From assembly GCF_900016645.1 (NCBI RefSeq), contig NZ_CDGJ01000104.1: a DNA stretch of 64,000 bases. The stretch is one strand, 5' to 3'. Positions 54,591 through 63,593 of the stretch are shown here, one piece after another (the stretch's first letter is position 1; every line of letters begins with the position of its first letter). Origin of the DNA: Acididesulfobacillus acetoxydans. Lineage in GTDB: Bacteria > Bacillota > Desulfitobacteriia > Desulfitobacteriales > Desulfitobacteriaceae. The notes under the pieces were generated by a model. It was given only the letters and a program-made list of their open reading frames with translations, was not told the DNA's origin and did not search any database. The translations under genes and the position numbers were made by a program.

Positions 54591-55373
54591 CTAGCTGGGT
54601 TCCCCCGGATTCACTATGATCACATTTACACTGCGCTTTCTGGCCTGTTCCAGGAAATGCAGCGGAGTGCGGTTATCCGTAATCAACGTATCAATGTCTG
54701 CTATGTCGGCGAACCGCGACAAGGCACCTTGGCCAAATTTCGAATGGTCAGCCAGAACGATAAGTTTATCAGCAGAGTCAATCATCTGGGCATTAGTATA
54801 AGCTTCCGTCATGTCAGGCGTACTTAATCCATGTTCTATGCTGATGCTGTTAACACCCAAGAAAACTTTTTTGGCGTGTACCTCACGGAACACTCTTTCC
54901 GTCAGCGGACCGACAAGGGCGTAAGACTTTGTGCGAATATGCCCCCCCGTTAAAATAAGCTGAATTCCTTCGCTTTGCGCCAGTTCCATAGCTACATTTA
55001 CTGTGTTAGTTACTATTGTAAGGTTTTGCCGGTTTTTCAATAACTTCGCCAGAGCCGTTAAGGTCGTACCCGCGCCTAGGAGAACAGTATCCCCTTCTTC
55101 AATTAATTCCGAAGCCTTTTTGGCAATTGCCATTTTCTCTTCAGGAAATTGGCTCATTTTCTCTGCAAACGACGGTTCCTCAAACGATCCGTTTAAAGGG
55201 ACGGCCCCACCATGTGTTCTTGTAAGGAGGCCCTCTATTTCGAGCCTTTCTAAATCACGCCTAATCGTCATGGTGGAAACTCCCAGTTCACGGCTGAATT
55301 CCCCGACGTTAATCGGTATACCGGCCCGTATTTTATCCATGATGACTTTTTGTCGCTGTGCTGCAATTCTCAT
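54591..55373 (-). CDS. DeoR-family transcriptional regulator
   Basis: 260-residue repressor. Winged helix: LGVSTMTIRRDLERLEIEG then LLTRTHGGAVP, followed by a sugar-phosphate-binding isomerase-like domain (DTVLLGAGTTLTALAKLL). DeoR proteins of this group respond to a phosphorylated sugar. It lies within the cluster between aldolase and PfkB-kinase genes, so it is probably the local regulator. No operator could be identified with confidence. Confidence 0.93.
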   Translation of the reverse strand: MRIAAQRQKVIMDKIRAGIPINVGEFSRELGVSTMTIRRDLERLEIEGLLTRTHGGAVPLNGSFEEPSFAEKMSQFPEEKMAIAKKASELIEEGDTVLLGAGTTLTALAKLLKNRQNLTIVTNTVNVAMELAQSEGIQLILTGGHIRTKSYALVGPLTERVFREVHAKKVFLGVNSISIEHGLSTPDMTEAYTNAQMIDSADKLIVLADHSKFGQGALSRFADIADIDTLITDNRTPLHFLEQARKRSVNVIIVNPGEPS

Positions 55374-55456
55374 TGCGTTACCACCCGTCTATACTCTTCT
55401 ATGGTTTATTTCTCTACCTTAATAGTAGCATGACTAGATTACCGCCTCCACTATCC

Positions 55457-56386
55457 CTACATCCCTGTCACCGCCACCTGTCTCAAGAAAAACTGAATAT
55501 CCTCCAATTTGCAACTTCCCGTTTCAATGGTTACCGCGTTTGCCGCGGACACGGCAACTCCCAATTTCAACATCTCCTCGACACCATACCCTCTTGCCAG
55601 AGCAACGGCAAATCCTGCGACCATTGCGTCACCGCTACCCACGGTATTCAAGGCCTGGACGCTGGGGGCTTTAGCATAGTACGTTCTCTTCTCCGTCGCC
55701 ACAACCGCACCGTCTCTCCCCAATGATATGGCTGCCAATTGAACGCCTAATTTCACAAGATGCTTTGCAGCGGACTTCGCGTCCGTGACGTTTCTGATTT
55801 TGGTACCGAGCAGATACTCAGCCTCATTAACGTTTGGTTTAACAAGTGTCGGGTAGGATTTTGTCCCTTCCACTAAGTACCTTTCGCTCGTGTCTAAAAT
55901 CACCTTTTTGCCTTTGCTGCGGGCAATCTCAACCAATACTCTGTATATATTTTCCTTAACTCCATTGAGTACACTACCGGATAGCGTTATCACGTCACAT
56001 AAGTCCACTTCTCTTTCGTAAAGATCAATCAGTTTGCTGAGATCCTCTTCTTCGACCGTGGGGCCCGGTTCTAACAGCTCAGTCTGGACCCCCGTAGAGC
56101 TATCTATAATGTTAATGCAGGACCTTGTTTCTCCTTGTATACGGACAAACTGATGCGGAATTTTCGCCTTGTTAAGTTCACTTTCGACGAACATCCCCGC
56201 GTAGCCTCCGCTAAATCCTATGGCAAGTACCGGCTCACCTAACGTTGTAATCACCCGCGTTACATTCAGCCCTTTACCACCGGCTGAATATTTCGCATCC
56301 TTAACCCTTATAACCTGGCCGGGCTGGAAACTCTCGACTTTATAAGCTTTATCAATCGCTGTATTTAGTGTAACGGTTAAAATCAC
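55457..56386 (-). CDS. PfkB-family 1-phosphofructokinase/tagatose-6-phosphate kinase
   Basis: 309 residues from GTG 56386, which overlaps the preceding stop by four bases (GTGA). It begins VILTVTLNTAIDKAYKVESF as in FruK/LacC. Signature 1 is YSAGGKGLNVTRVI; signature 2 with the catalytic Asp is NTVGSGDAMVAGFAVA. It makes a ketose bisphosphate that the class II aldolase can split. Confidence 0.92.
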   Translation of the reverse strand: MILTVTLNTAIDKAYKVESFQPGQVIRVKDAKYSAGGKGLNVTRVITTLGEPVLAIGFSGGYAGMFVESELNKAKIPHQFVRIQGETRSCINIIDSSTGVQTELLEPGPTVEEEDLSKLIDLYEREVDLCDVITLSGSVLNGVKENIYRVLVEIARSKGKKVILDTSERYLVEGTKSYPTLVKPNVNEAEYLLGTKIRNVTDAKSAAKHLVKLGVQLAAISLGRDGAVVATEKRTYYAKAPSVQALNTVGSGDAMVAGFAVALARGYGVEEMLKLGVAVSAANAVTIETGSCKLEDIQFFLRQVAVTGM

Positions 56387-57486
56387 TTCGACCACTCCGC
56401 CATTTCTTTCTTGAATAGATTAATGATTCCTACTGGCGTGGGATCTATCCCCCTGCAAATCGAAGCATACAAGGACACAAAGTCGCCAAGGTATATTAAG
56501 GAAAACATCCGTGCTAGTACTCCCACCCCCTCGGCATCTACCTCTGTAATCCCCGCTTGTTTCTGTTTCAACATTTTCGCGGTCACATCTTTTCTCTTCT
56601 TAACCTCCACCCGATCGAGTTCATTGTCCCGAAGTATGATGAAGTGAAAATTCCGCATTATCTCGTCCGGCGCTTCCCAACCCACAGCCTCATCATGATG
56701 GATATTCGGAATCACATTGTAAAACGACATCTGCTTGCTATTCTCGCCAAATTGGTTTTTCCACCTCCACGCGACCGAATCATAATAATCCGATGATCCG
56801 TATATAACGGGTATCCGCCAGGCCAACCTGAACGCAATTTGCTTTGCCAAATTCCTTTCGGACGGAATTTCGGGTCTATATTTTTCTCTCAAGAGAGCGA
56901 ACAAGTCAGCAACCCCTTCTAACTCCGAGGTTTTGTCATCAATAAGCCCTAATTTATGGAGTAAGATTACGGCTGTTACAAAAAGATAACCCAAATCCCG
57001 GCGGGGATGCCCAATATCACAGGGTACTACCAAGCTCTCTACACCGTCCTGCCTGCTTCGCGCTAAGAGGGTACCTCCGGATGTTATTGAGATTAAATGT
57101 GCACCCTTAGCCTTAGCCTGATCATACATACAGAGAATTTCCTCGGTGTTACCAGAGTGCGACATGACTAGTACCAAACTATGCTCGTCAATATAGGCCG
57201 GAATGTTGTACCCCTGACAGATAACAATGGGCTGGCTAAGCTGGTTAAAGAGAAATGACCTCAACAATCCTCCCGTAACGGCTGAGCCACCGCCGGTGCC
57301 CAAGATAACAATCTCGTGAATGGTGCTCCCCGGTCTACCCGGTTCAAATGCTCCACCTATTTCCACAGCCTCTCTGAACTGGAGGTCGTAATTCTCCGTT
57401 GCTACGATGGAAGCCAAGGAATCCATTTCCCTAATCCTCTTTACATCATCCAAATCAACCAACATGTCTTGGTTCGTCTCAGACAA
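56383..57486 (-). CDS. SIS-domain phosphosugar isomerase (phosphoglucose/phosphomannose isomerase type)
   Basis: 367 residues. Two SIS domains: HEIVILGTGGGSAVTGGLLR then LVMSHSGNTEEILCMYD, and a second with IPVIYGSSDYYDSVAWRW. The C-terminus (YASICRGIDPTPVGIINLFK) matches archaeal/Firmicute bifunctional PGI/PMI. It probably interconverts aldose- and ketose-phosphate. The start is TTG 57486 behind AAAGGAAGGAG. It is the first gene of the cluster. Confidence 0.87.
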   Translation of the reverse strand: MSETNQDMLVDLDDVKRIREMDSLASIVATENYDLQFREAVEIGGAFEPGRPGSTIHEIVILGTGGGSAVTGGLLRSFLFNQLSQPIVICQGYNIPAYIDEHSLVLVMSHSGNTEEILCMYDQAKAKGAHLISITSGGTLLARSRQDGVESLVVPCDIGHPRRDLGYLFVTAVILLHKLGLIDDKTSELEGVADLFALLREKYRPEIPSERNLAKQIAFRLAWRIPVIYGSSDYYDSVAWRWKNQFGENSKQMSFYNVIPNIHHDEAVGWEAPDEIMRNFHFIILRDNELDRVEVKKRKDVTAKMLKQKQAGITEVDAEGVGVLARMFSLIYLGDFVSLYASICRGIDPTPVGIINLFKKEMAEWSK

Positions 57487-57994
57487 CTCCTTCCTTTCTC
57501 ACCTCGCAAACAATTAAACATCCATAATCGGATCGCGTTCGATTTTGCTCTTTATTGTTGTCTTTTTATACTATTCGACCTCACTTCGAATATTCCTCCC
57601 TAGCAAACGGACTTTTTCGAAAATATTATATTCTTTTCTGATTTTGGCCCCGTGGAGCTAGCCTCTCATATTCCGAGCTCCCTCCCGCATCGGCAAAATC
57701 CGGCAGGCGCGTCTGCCAACGTCTTCCACTCTTAGCTTTACCTTGTGCAACCCGCCTGCTAAAACCAAGAAAGTGGCCTCACATGACATTGTCTATCTGA
57801 AGCCGTAATGTTTGGGCTAGCGAGAGTATAAAGTCCAAAAGCTGGCGGTATTGCCTGTCCGGAAATTGCTAGATATAATGACCATATCGTTTGGAAAGGA
57901 AAAGGATGCCCCCATTCAAAGTAAACTTGCTCTAACAGGTTTACCAGAGGCATCCCCCACAAAATCATGGTTATTGTGTCAAAATATGATCTAA
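57487..57994. other. Upstream region of the sugar cluster, no gene recognised
   Basis: About 500 bases between two diverging units. The promoter of the sugar cluster must lie near 57490-57600. A 69-codon minus-strand frame at 57759-57968 has no ribosome-binding site and no recognisable domain. No operator stands out. Confidence 0.35.
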
Positions 57995-58528
57995 TTGAAA
58001 ACCCTCTTACTGGGCTCTTTTGTTAGGTGTGCAGAATCCGTCCCTTGTCCTTGCTGCGGAGGACAGCTCAGCGTCATCGGAAGTCGAAGAAGGAAATGTA
58101 AAACCAGTTCCGGGCAAACCAGGGTGCTAATCATTCGTCGATTGCGTTGTGTGCAGTGCGGGCGAATTCATCACGAACTACCAGACTGCTTGGTGCCGTA
58201 CACACGCTATGAATCCGCCAGTATCAAATGCGTTGTGTCGAAGGGTTCTGAGTCTTCCGATGTTGCGGCAGATAATGCCACATTGTACCTTCTGCGAGTG
58301 TGGTTTATCATGATCCTCCCGTATTTTCTGAGCTGTTTAAATGCCATTGCGATTCGTCTTGGGCAAGACCCTGTGGAGGAGCCGTCCGTCCCCACACTTT
58401 CTGCACACCAAAGAATTGGACTTTACGTTGGACATACATCTGGTTGGCTGGCAGGAATTGTCCGTCCTATCGTCAATACAAATTCCTGGGTACATACCCG
58501 TTCCGCATTTTTGCCCGGAAGCGCCTGA
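57995..58528 (+). CDS. DUF6431-type zinc-finger protein, transposon-associated
   Basis: 177 residues from TTG. The N-terminal third has two CxxC pairs (CPCCGGQ and CVQCGR) around a basic stretch, then RIHHELPDCLVPYTRYES. This is the pattern of DUF6431, often encoded beside IS transposases in Firmicutes. No intact transposase gene follows; 58529 onward is decayed. The start is uncertain and the protein may be a remnant. Confidence 0.6.
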   Translation: MKTLLLGSFVRCAESVPCPCCGGQLSVIGSRRRKCKTSSGQTRVLIIRRLRCVQCGRIHHELPDCLVPYTRYESASIKCVVSKGSESSDVAADNATLYLLRVWFIMILPYFLSCLNAIAIRLGQDPVEEPSVPTLSAHQRIGLYVGHTSGWLAGIVRPIVNTNSWVHTRSAFLPGSA

Positions 58529-58927
58529 AGTAGACTAAAAATCGAAGTCTATCTAATGCAGTCGCTCCCAGATGGTGCAGAATTTTGGCGTACCCAAAGG
58601 TATATGCCCTAACCGCCACACTATCTTCTTTTCCCCCAAAGGGAACAGGCTCTGGAGGAGAAACTGACTAGCCCATCTGCCCCTTGACGCAATTTGGACA
58701 GACATTTACACTAAATAATCTTCACTCCTTGAGAAAAACTGGTTCAGGGATATGATGATGAGGAAATATTGACTTCCCCCTACTGGTGGGACTGGAAATC
58801 CAACTCAAACGTGTTTTCGGCTAACAATCCTACTTGGAGCGCTACACGTTAGGCTATAACGTCTTAGCACCGGAGTTGGATTCAGGGACTAACCAATGTC
58901 CGTTTTTTTCGGACGGCTCCTGTTTTG
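58529..58927. other. Intergenic region, no gene recognised
   Basis: About 400 bases between the DUF6431 gene and the phosphotransferase EI gene. Short plus-strand frames only, with no recognisable domain. Probably transposon debris. Confidence 0.35.
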
Positions 58928-60637
58928 CTAAACCTCTTCTGAGATCCTAAGAATTTGCAAAGTCTCTTCGATCTCCGCCGCCGTGCCTAGAGCCAGCACT
59001 TCCGGCACTCGGGCCCTGGCCTCCGCGTAGTTCAGCCTGCCCAGCAGTTCCCGCGACTCCAATACAGATATCGCGCTCATGCTGAATTCGTCGAGCCCCA
59101 TGCCCAGCAGCAACGGGATCAGAGCTTGATCGCCGGCCGCCTCCCCGCACATCCCGACCCAAATCCCGAACTTGTGCCCGTTTTCAATCACCTGCCTCAC
59201 CAGGCGCAAAACTGCCGGATGATAAGGGGTATACAGAGATGCAATCTTTCCATTGAGCCGATCTACCGCCGTCGTGTATTGAATCAGATCGTTGGTCCCG
59301 ATGCTGAAGAAGTCCACTTCCCGAGCCAGCACGTCGGACATGACGGCGGCCGCCGGAATCTCAATCATGATTCCGACCTCCACCTCCTCACTCACGGCCA
59401 CGCCCTCGCTTACCAATTCCTCTCTGACTTGCGCCAGCATCCCTTTGGCCCGGCGGACTTCGTCCAGGCTGGAAATCATGGGAAACATGATGCCGAGTTT
59501 GCCGTAGACGCTCGCGCGCAGGAGGGCGCGCAACTGGGTCTTAAACATCTCCGGCCGATCGAGACAGACCCGGATCGCCCGGTAACCCAAAAAGGGATTG
59601 CTTTCCTTCGCCAAACCCAAGTAGGGGAGTTCCTTGTCCCCGCCGACATCGAGCGTCCGGATGACCACTTCCCGGGGAGCCATCGCTTCCAGTACCTCTT
59701 TATAGGCCTGAAACTGCTCTTCCTCCCCCGGCAGATCCTCCCGGTTCAAGTAGATAAATTCTGTCCGGAACAGGCCGACGCCTTCCGCCCCATTTCTAAG
59801 GGCTCCTTCACAATCTTTCGGCGTCCCGACGTTGGCGGCCACGATGACCTTGCGCCCGTCATGTGTCACCGTCGGCTGCCCTTTCAGAGCCCGCAGCTTT
59901 TCTTTGCGTTCCGCCTAGGCCCTTTGCTTTTCCCGGTAGGCCCCGAGCACTTCCGGCTCAGGGTTGACGATGACCTCACCGCTATCCCCGTCCAAAATCA
60001 GGGAATCCCCCGTTCGGATCAACTCCGTTCCCCGCACGGTTCCCACAATCGCCGGAATCTCAAGGGTGCGCGCCATGATGGCGCTGTGGGACGTTCTCCC
60101 TCCCACGTCGGTAATAAACCCCAGCACACGCTCCGGGGCCATCGTCGCCGTATCGGAAGGTGTGAGATCGCTGGCCACGACGATGCAAGGAGCGCTCAGA
60201 TGAGCCAGATCGGTTTCTTCCACCCCCATGAGGTCGCGGATGACCCTGCGCCCCGTGTCCCGGATGTCGGCCGCCCGCTCCCGCAAATATTCGTTATCCA
60301 TATTTTCCATCAGATTGGCATAATACTCCACCCCGTCCCGCAGAGCCGCTTCGGCCGTCAACCCCTCTTTTAACTTCTCACAAACCAAAGACAGCAGTTC
60401 TTCGTCTTCCGTGATTAGGATCTGGGCATCCAGTATTTCCGCCTTGTCCCCCAGGCGCGTTTCAGCGTCGGCCCGGATTTTCTCCAGCTGCCGGCGAGCC
60501 GAACTCAAGCTCCGGTTCAGGCGCTCATTTTCCTCTTCCACAGCCAACCGGCTCCGTTCCGGCAAAGCGGATAGCGCATCTCTCAGCACCAGAGCCTCGC
60601 CGATCGCGATTCCGGGCGAAACCCCTATTCCTTGCAT
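58928..60637 (-). pseudogene. ptsI: PTS enzyme I (phosphoenolpyruvate-protein phosphotransferase) with internal amber stop
   Basis: Phosphorylates HPr with phosphoenolpyruvate. The frame from ATG 60637 (MQGIGVSPGIAIGEALVL; GAGGGG upstream) runs to TAG at 59915-59917, then continues in the same frame to 58928. Read through, it is about 569 residues, normal for EI. The N-terminal half has the HPr-binding helices and active-site His in GGRTSHSAIMARTLEIPAIV. The C-terminal half has GLFRTEFIYLNR, FFSIGTNDLIQYTTAVDR and the Cys in IWVGMCGEAAG. Apart from the stop, which falls in the linker after the His domain, no damage is visible. Nonsense mutation is the simplest reading. Confidence 0.85.
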
Positions 60638-60723
60638 TTCCGCCCCTCTCCCCTCGAACTCTAAACTCCCGTCAACATCTACGATCCCTTCACATTCAAA
60701 CCGCATCCGTCAGCATTCGGCCC

Positions 60724-60960
60724 CTATTGGCCGAAATTCCCAGCAAAGAGCTTCTGAACTTTGGCATCCGTCTCCTCCTCATCTGGTCCCTCGATCTTAA
60801 CGACCAGACTGTCCCCTTTTTGTGCTCCCGAAATTTGATTGTATTAGCTCTTTCAGCTTATTTACCGCCTTAGCCCCATCTTCGTCTTCAACAACTAAAG
60901 CGGGCAACTCAATGGTCAGCCATTTCACCGTATAAGCCGCAGCAAGCGTTGGGTCGCTGG
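60724..60960 (-). pseudogene. HPr-like protein, C-terminal relic
   Basis: Two frames give pieces of an HPr C-terminus: VKWLTIELPALVVEDEDGAK and, after a shift, KKGDSLVVKIEGPDEEETDA ending LFAGNFGQ and TAG. The phosphorylated His region is missing. It lies just upstream of EI, where a ptsH gene is commonly found, so the original HPr gene has decayed. Confidence 0.5.
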
Positions 60961-60985
60961 GGGCGCTTGGCGGTGAGGGAGAGAA

Positions 60986-61420
60986 TTAACCCTCAATTCT
61001 TTCTTTACTGGAATGCTCATTTAATTTCGCAACATCTGGTTGTCCTACGGCTTTCCTTATAGCCTCCCGGGCCAAACTCTCTTCTGTCAAAAGAGAAAGA
61101 CGCAGATTCGGATCAAGCGATATGAGAGCACCGGATTCCCGGCTCGGCTTCACAGCCTCTACGGTGGCGGTACGGGCTGGTTCCACAGTCAGGGAAACGG
61201 AACTGAAGTCCTGGTAGCAGAAAACCTCCAGCGCTAACTCTGCCCGCTCCGCCCCCGCAGCGGCGCCCACATCCAAACCCCCATATTGCGCTGAGGCCGG
61301 AAATCCCCAGCAACCCCCCTGCGTCACCATCATTTCACTGACCTCCCCGGCTGGCAGCCCGATCTTTTCCATAATAACAGGAAAAACCCTCGGGTCAAAA
61401 TCTCCCAGTCGGGTGGACAT
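60986..61420 (-). pseudogene. Fructokinase (PfkB) middle fragment fused to unrecognised sequence
   Basis: Open frame of 144 codons. The second half is the middle of a PfkB fructokinase: SLTVEPARTATVEAVKPSRE, then SGALISLDPNLRLSLL and PDVAKLNEHSS. The N-terminal and C-terminal (catalytic Asp) parts of the kinase are missing. The first ~70 residues (LGDFDPRVFPVIMEKIGLPA) are not kinase and I do not recognise them. It is a chimera from recombination and not a working kinase. Confidence 0.6.
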
Positions 61421-61439
61421 GATCGTCCCGGATTGGTGG

Positions 61440-61800
61440 GGCAGACCACTGCCGATATCGTTGGTTGATGTAGTGGAACTTGGTGTTACGATTAGGATGT
61501 TCAGAACCTTCGCGCGTCTTGCGGCTGAACCGAAGACTGTATCCCATCTCGTGTAAAAGGTCGCGCACGAGGTGATCGCTGACCACGCGTTCAGGCTTCA
61601 TCTAGTCCACCGTAACGGCGATTCCGGATCCCCACAGGTACTCGGCAACACCAGTTCTTCCAGGTGGGCGTGCAGATCCCGATCGGAAGCCGTCGTGGGT
61701 TTACGGCCACCTCCCCTGCGGCGCACCCGTTCCGGTTCTATCGCAGTCGGGTTTTGCACTTCCTGCATGCCCCTGTGGACGGTTGGCCCAGCAACGCTTG
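61440..61800 (-). pseudogene. ISAzo13-type transposase fragments
   Basis: Minus strand, in at least two frames: ERVRRRGGGRKPTTASDRDL, then PSTCGDPESPLRWT and LLHEMGYSLRFSRKTREGSE with FHYINQ. This order matches the middle of ISAzo13-family transposases. The N- and C-terminal parts are gone. Confidence 0.65.
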
Positions 61801-62197
61801 TGGGCGCCAAAGGCTCGCTGGTAATCCACCGCATGGTGTGTCACCATGGCCGCCTCCTGTGGTGGCACCGGCTCCACCGTTAACGGCCACAATTCACGCA
61901 GGCTCGCGACGATCTCCGCTTCCGGCAAGGGCTCAGCTCGTAACCGCGCGGCCCGGTACGTTTGGCGGCTTTGCTTAGCTGGCAGTTTCACCACCCCGGC
62001 CGGTGCCAGTTGCTCCAAAAGCGGTAGACCTCATGTACCCGCAATCGCCCGTTCGGCGCCTTCCAGAGCAGGTTCTCGCAGATCGTGCTGGCCAGTTCCG
62101 TCTGGCTCAGCCCCTCAAAACGATCAGTTGTCCACCGGATCAGTTCGATGTCTTCCGGGGTGAACAGCCGATCCCCGATCCAAAAGGGGGGTCCCAC
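61785..62197 (-). pseudogene. DUF4338 protein, broken
   Basis: Minus strand: FTPEDIELIRWTTDRFEGLS, TICENLLWKAPNGRLRVH, then after a frameshift EQLAPAGVVKLPAKQSRQTY. This is the N-terminal part of DUF4338, a family that often travels with transposons. The rest is replaced by ISAzo13 sequence at about 61790. Confidence 0.6.
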
Positions 62198-62509
62198 TTC
62201 GATGCCACCTCAGACCACCTCAACGGTAGTCTACAACTCCGCTACCAATTTGTTAAGCCGTTCCACCTTAATCTGTTGCAGCCACTTAGCTTTGCTACGC
62301 CTATTTGCAGGTGTGATATCTCAAATTCCTACCAACAACATTGAAAAACTACTCGGCTTAGCTCTCGCAACCGGATACACCCCCCATAATTACCAATGGA
62401 AATTAGCCTTACAAAGCTTGCAAGAAAAAGTACGACTGCCTTCTAAGCCATTGCGGCGATACCATCGAACAATACAAACACGTCTTCGTGGCTGGTGTAA
62501 ACGCCCTGG
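62198..62509. other. Region without a recognised gene
   Basis: A plus-strand frame ending at 62513 (IPTNNIEKLLGLALATGYTP and following) looks partly protein-like, but has no clear start and no family I recognise. Probably the end of a deleted gene. Confidence 0.3.
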
Positions 62510-62770
62510 CTAGTCCTCTAGAGAATTGAGCACGTTTATTAACTCATCCATGGCTACCTTCTCATCTGTTCCATTGGTGGTGATTATGATCATTGACCCC
62601 TGCCTGGCACCAATAGTTAGCAAGGAAATAATGCTCTTGCCGTCAATTTCCTGGCCGTCTTTGACCAAGTGAATATCGCACTTGAATTTGTTCGCCGTCT
62701 TAATAAAAATCGATGCTGGCCTGGCATGTAGGCCTGTTTTGTTCCTAATGATAAAATCCCTACGCAACAT
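62510..62770 (-). CDS. ptsH: HPr-family phosphocarrier protein
   Basis: 86 residues, usual for HPr. The EI phosphorylation site is NKTGLHARPAS with His15-type His. The regulatory Ser46-type Ser is present in DGKSIISLLT, so regulation by HPr kinase is possible. It is intact while EI carries an internal stop and no sugar-specific enzyme II is in the window. It may now act mainly as a regulatory HPr. Confidence 0.9.
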   Translation of the reverse strand: MLRRDFIIRNKTGLHARPASIFIKTANKFKCDIHLVKDGQEIDGKSIISLLTIGARQGSMIIITTNGTDEKVAMDELINVLNSLED

Positions 62771-62961
62771 TCCATTTATCCCCTTTTGTTTGCCTCAAGC
62801 GCTACTACGGACCCAACCTCTTTTGTTCGGACAAGTCGTCGTTCAGGGGCTCTGGGGCACCTGTCGATGAGCATTGCAGCCGAATTGGGCCGTCCGGCTA
62901 GATGATCACACCGCAGTGATGGTCTCCTTTGCAGGTGCTACCTGCAGTTTTTTGGCCTTGC

Positions 62962-63593
62962 TTACAACATTCTTCCTAGATCTCTAATATCATCAACTAA
63001 AAAATCGGGGCCCGCCTGTGACAGCACATTCCGATCGGTATATCCGTAGGTCACACTGCAGGTCAAAACGTGTGCCGCCTGGCCAGCTTTGATATCCACG
63101 CAACTGTCCCCGATCATCAAGCTCCCCGGCGCGGCCGCACCAGTTTCCCTCAGAACCTGCTCGATTGCATCGGGACAAGGCTTGAGTCTCATGCTCCCGT
63201 CGTCCGACTTGAAAACATCAATGTAACTTACCAAATTAGCAAGCCGGAGCTGCTTTTCGGCAATCGGGTGGGGTTTGTTAGAAACCACCGCAATCTTTTT
63301 CCTGGCTGCTACTAGTGCAGTCAACAACTCCGGAACACCGACAAAAGGCTCAGCATAACAATCGGACAGATACCGCTCTCTGAAGATTTCAGACGCCCTG
63401 GCAACGAGAACCGGGTCTTCCACTTGCAACGCTTCTTCCATAAACAAGAGTTCACCGTCATTGACGATGGTCGAGACGTAATCCCTGGCAACGGGAGGGT
63501 GCTTGAATCTTTTGAGTGTGAAGTTAAGCGCTTCCGTGATGCCTGACAGAGTATCCAGCAGAGTGTCGTCCAGATCAAAAATGAAGAGGACGT
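62962..63593 (-). pseudogene. HAD-family phosphatase (phosphoglycolate phosphatase-like), start lost to IS insertion
   Basis: The HAD domain is nearly complete from VLFIFDLDDTLLDTLSGITE (catalytic Asp pair DLDDT) through VVSNKPHPIAEKQL to LMIGDSCVDIKAGQAA. At about 63593 the sequence turns into the end of an IS256 element, a few residues before the first strand. The open frame continues upstream only through antisense IS sequence, with no ATG, GTG or TTG near the domain. About 210 residues are intact, so function may survive only if an IS-derived start is used. Confidence 0.75.

Noticed and set aside
57759..57968. 69-codon minus-strand open frame upstream of the sugar cluster
   Set aside because: No ribosome-binding site, no recognised family and unusual composition; treated as chance.
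59915..59917. Amber codon in EI as confirmed pyrrolysine
   Set aside because: No pyl genes are visible in the window and the linker position needs no special residue; nonsense mutation is simpler. Kept only as a question.
59126..60373. 415-codon plus-strand frame opposite enzyme I
   Set aside because: Antisense shadow of both halves of EI, whose conserved motifs are clear on the minus strand.
62085..62513. 142-codon plus-strand frame near 62.3 kb
   Set aside because: Its first half lies opposite the DUF4338 fragment; only the last ~65 codons look protein-like and no family could be named.
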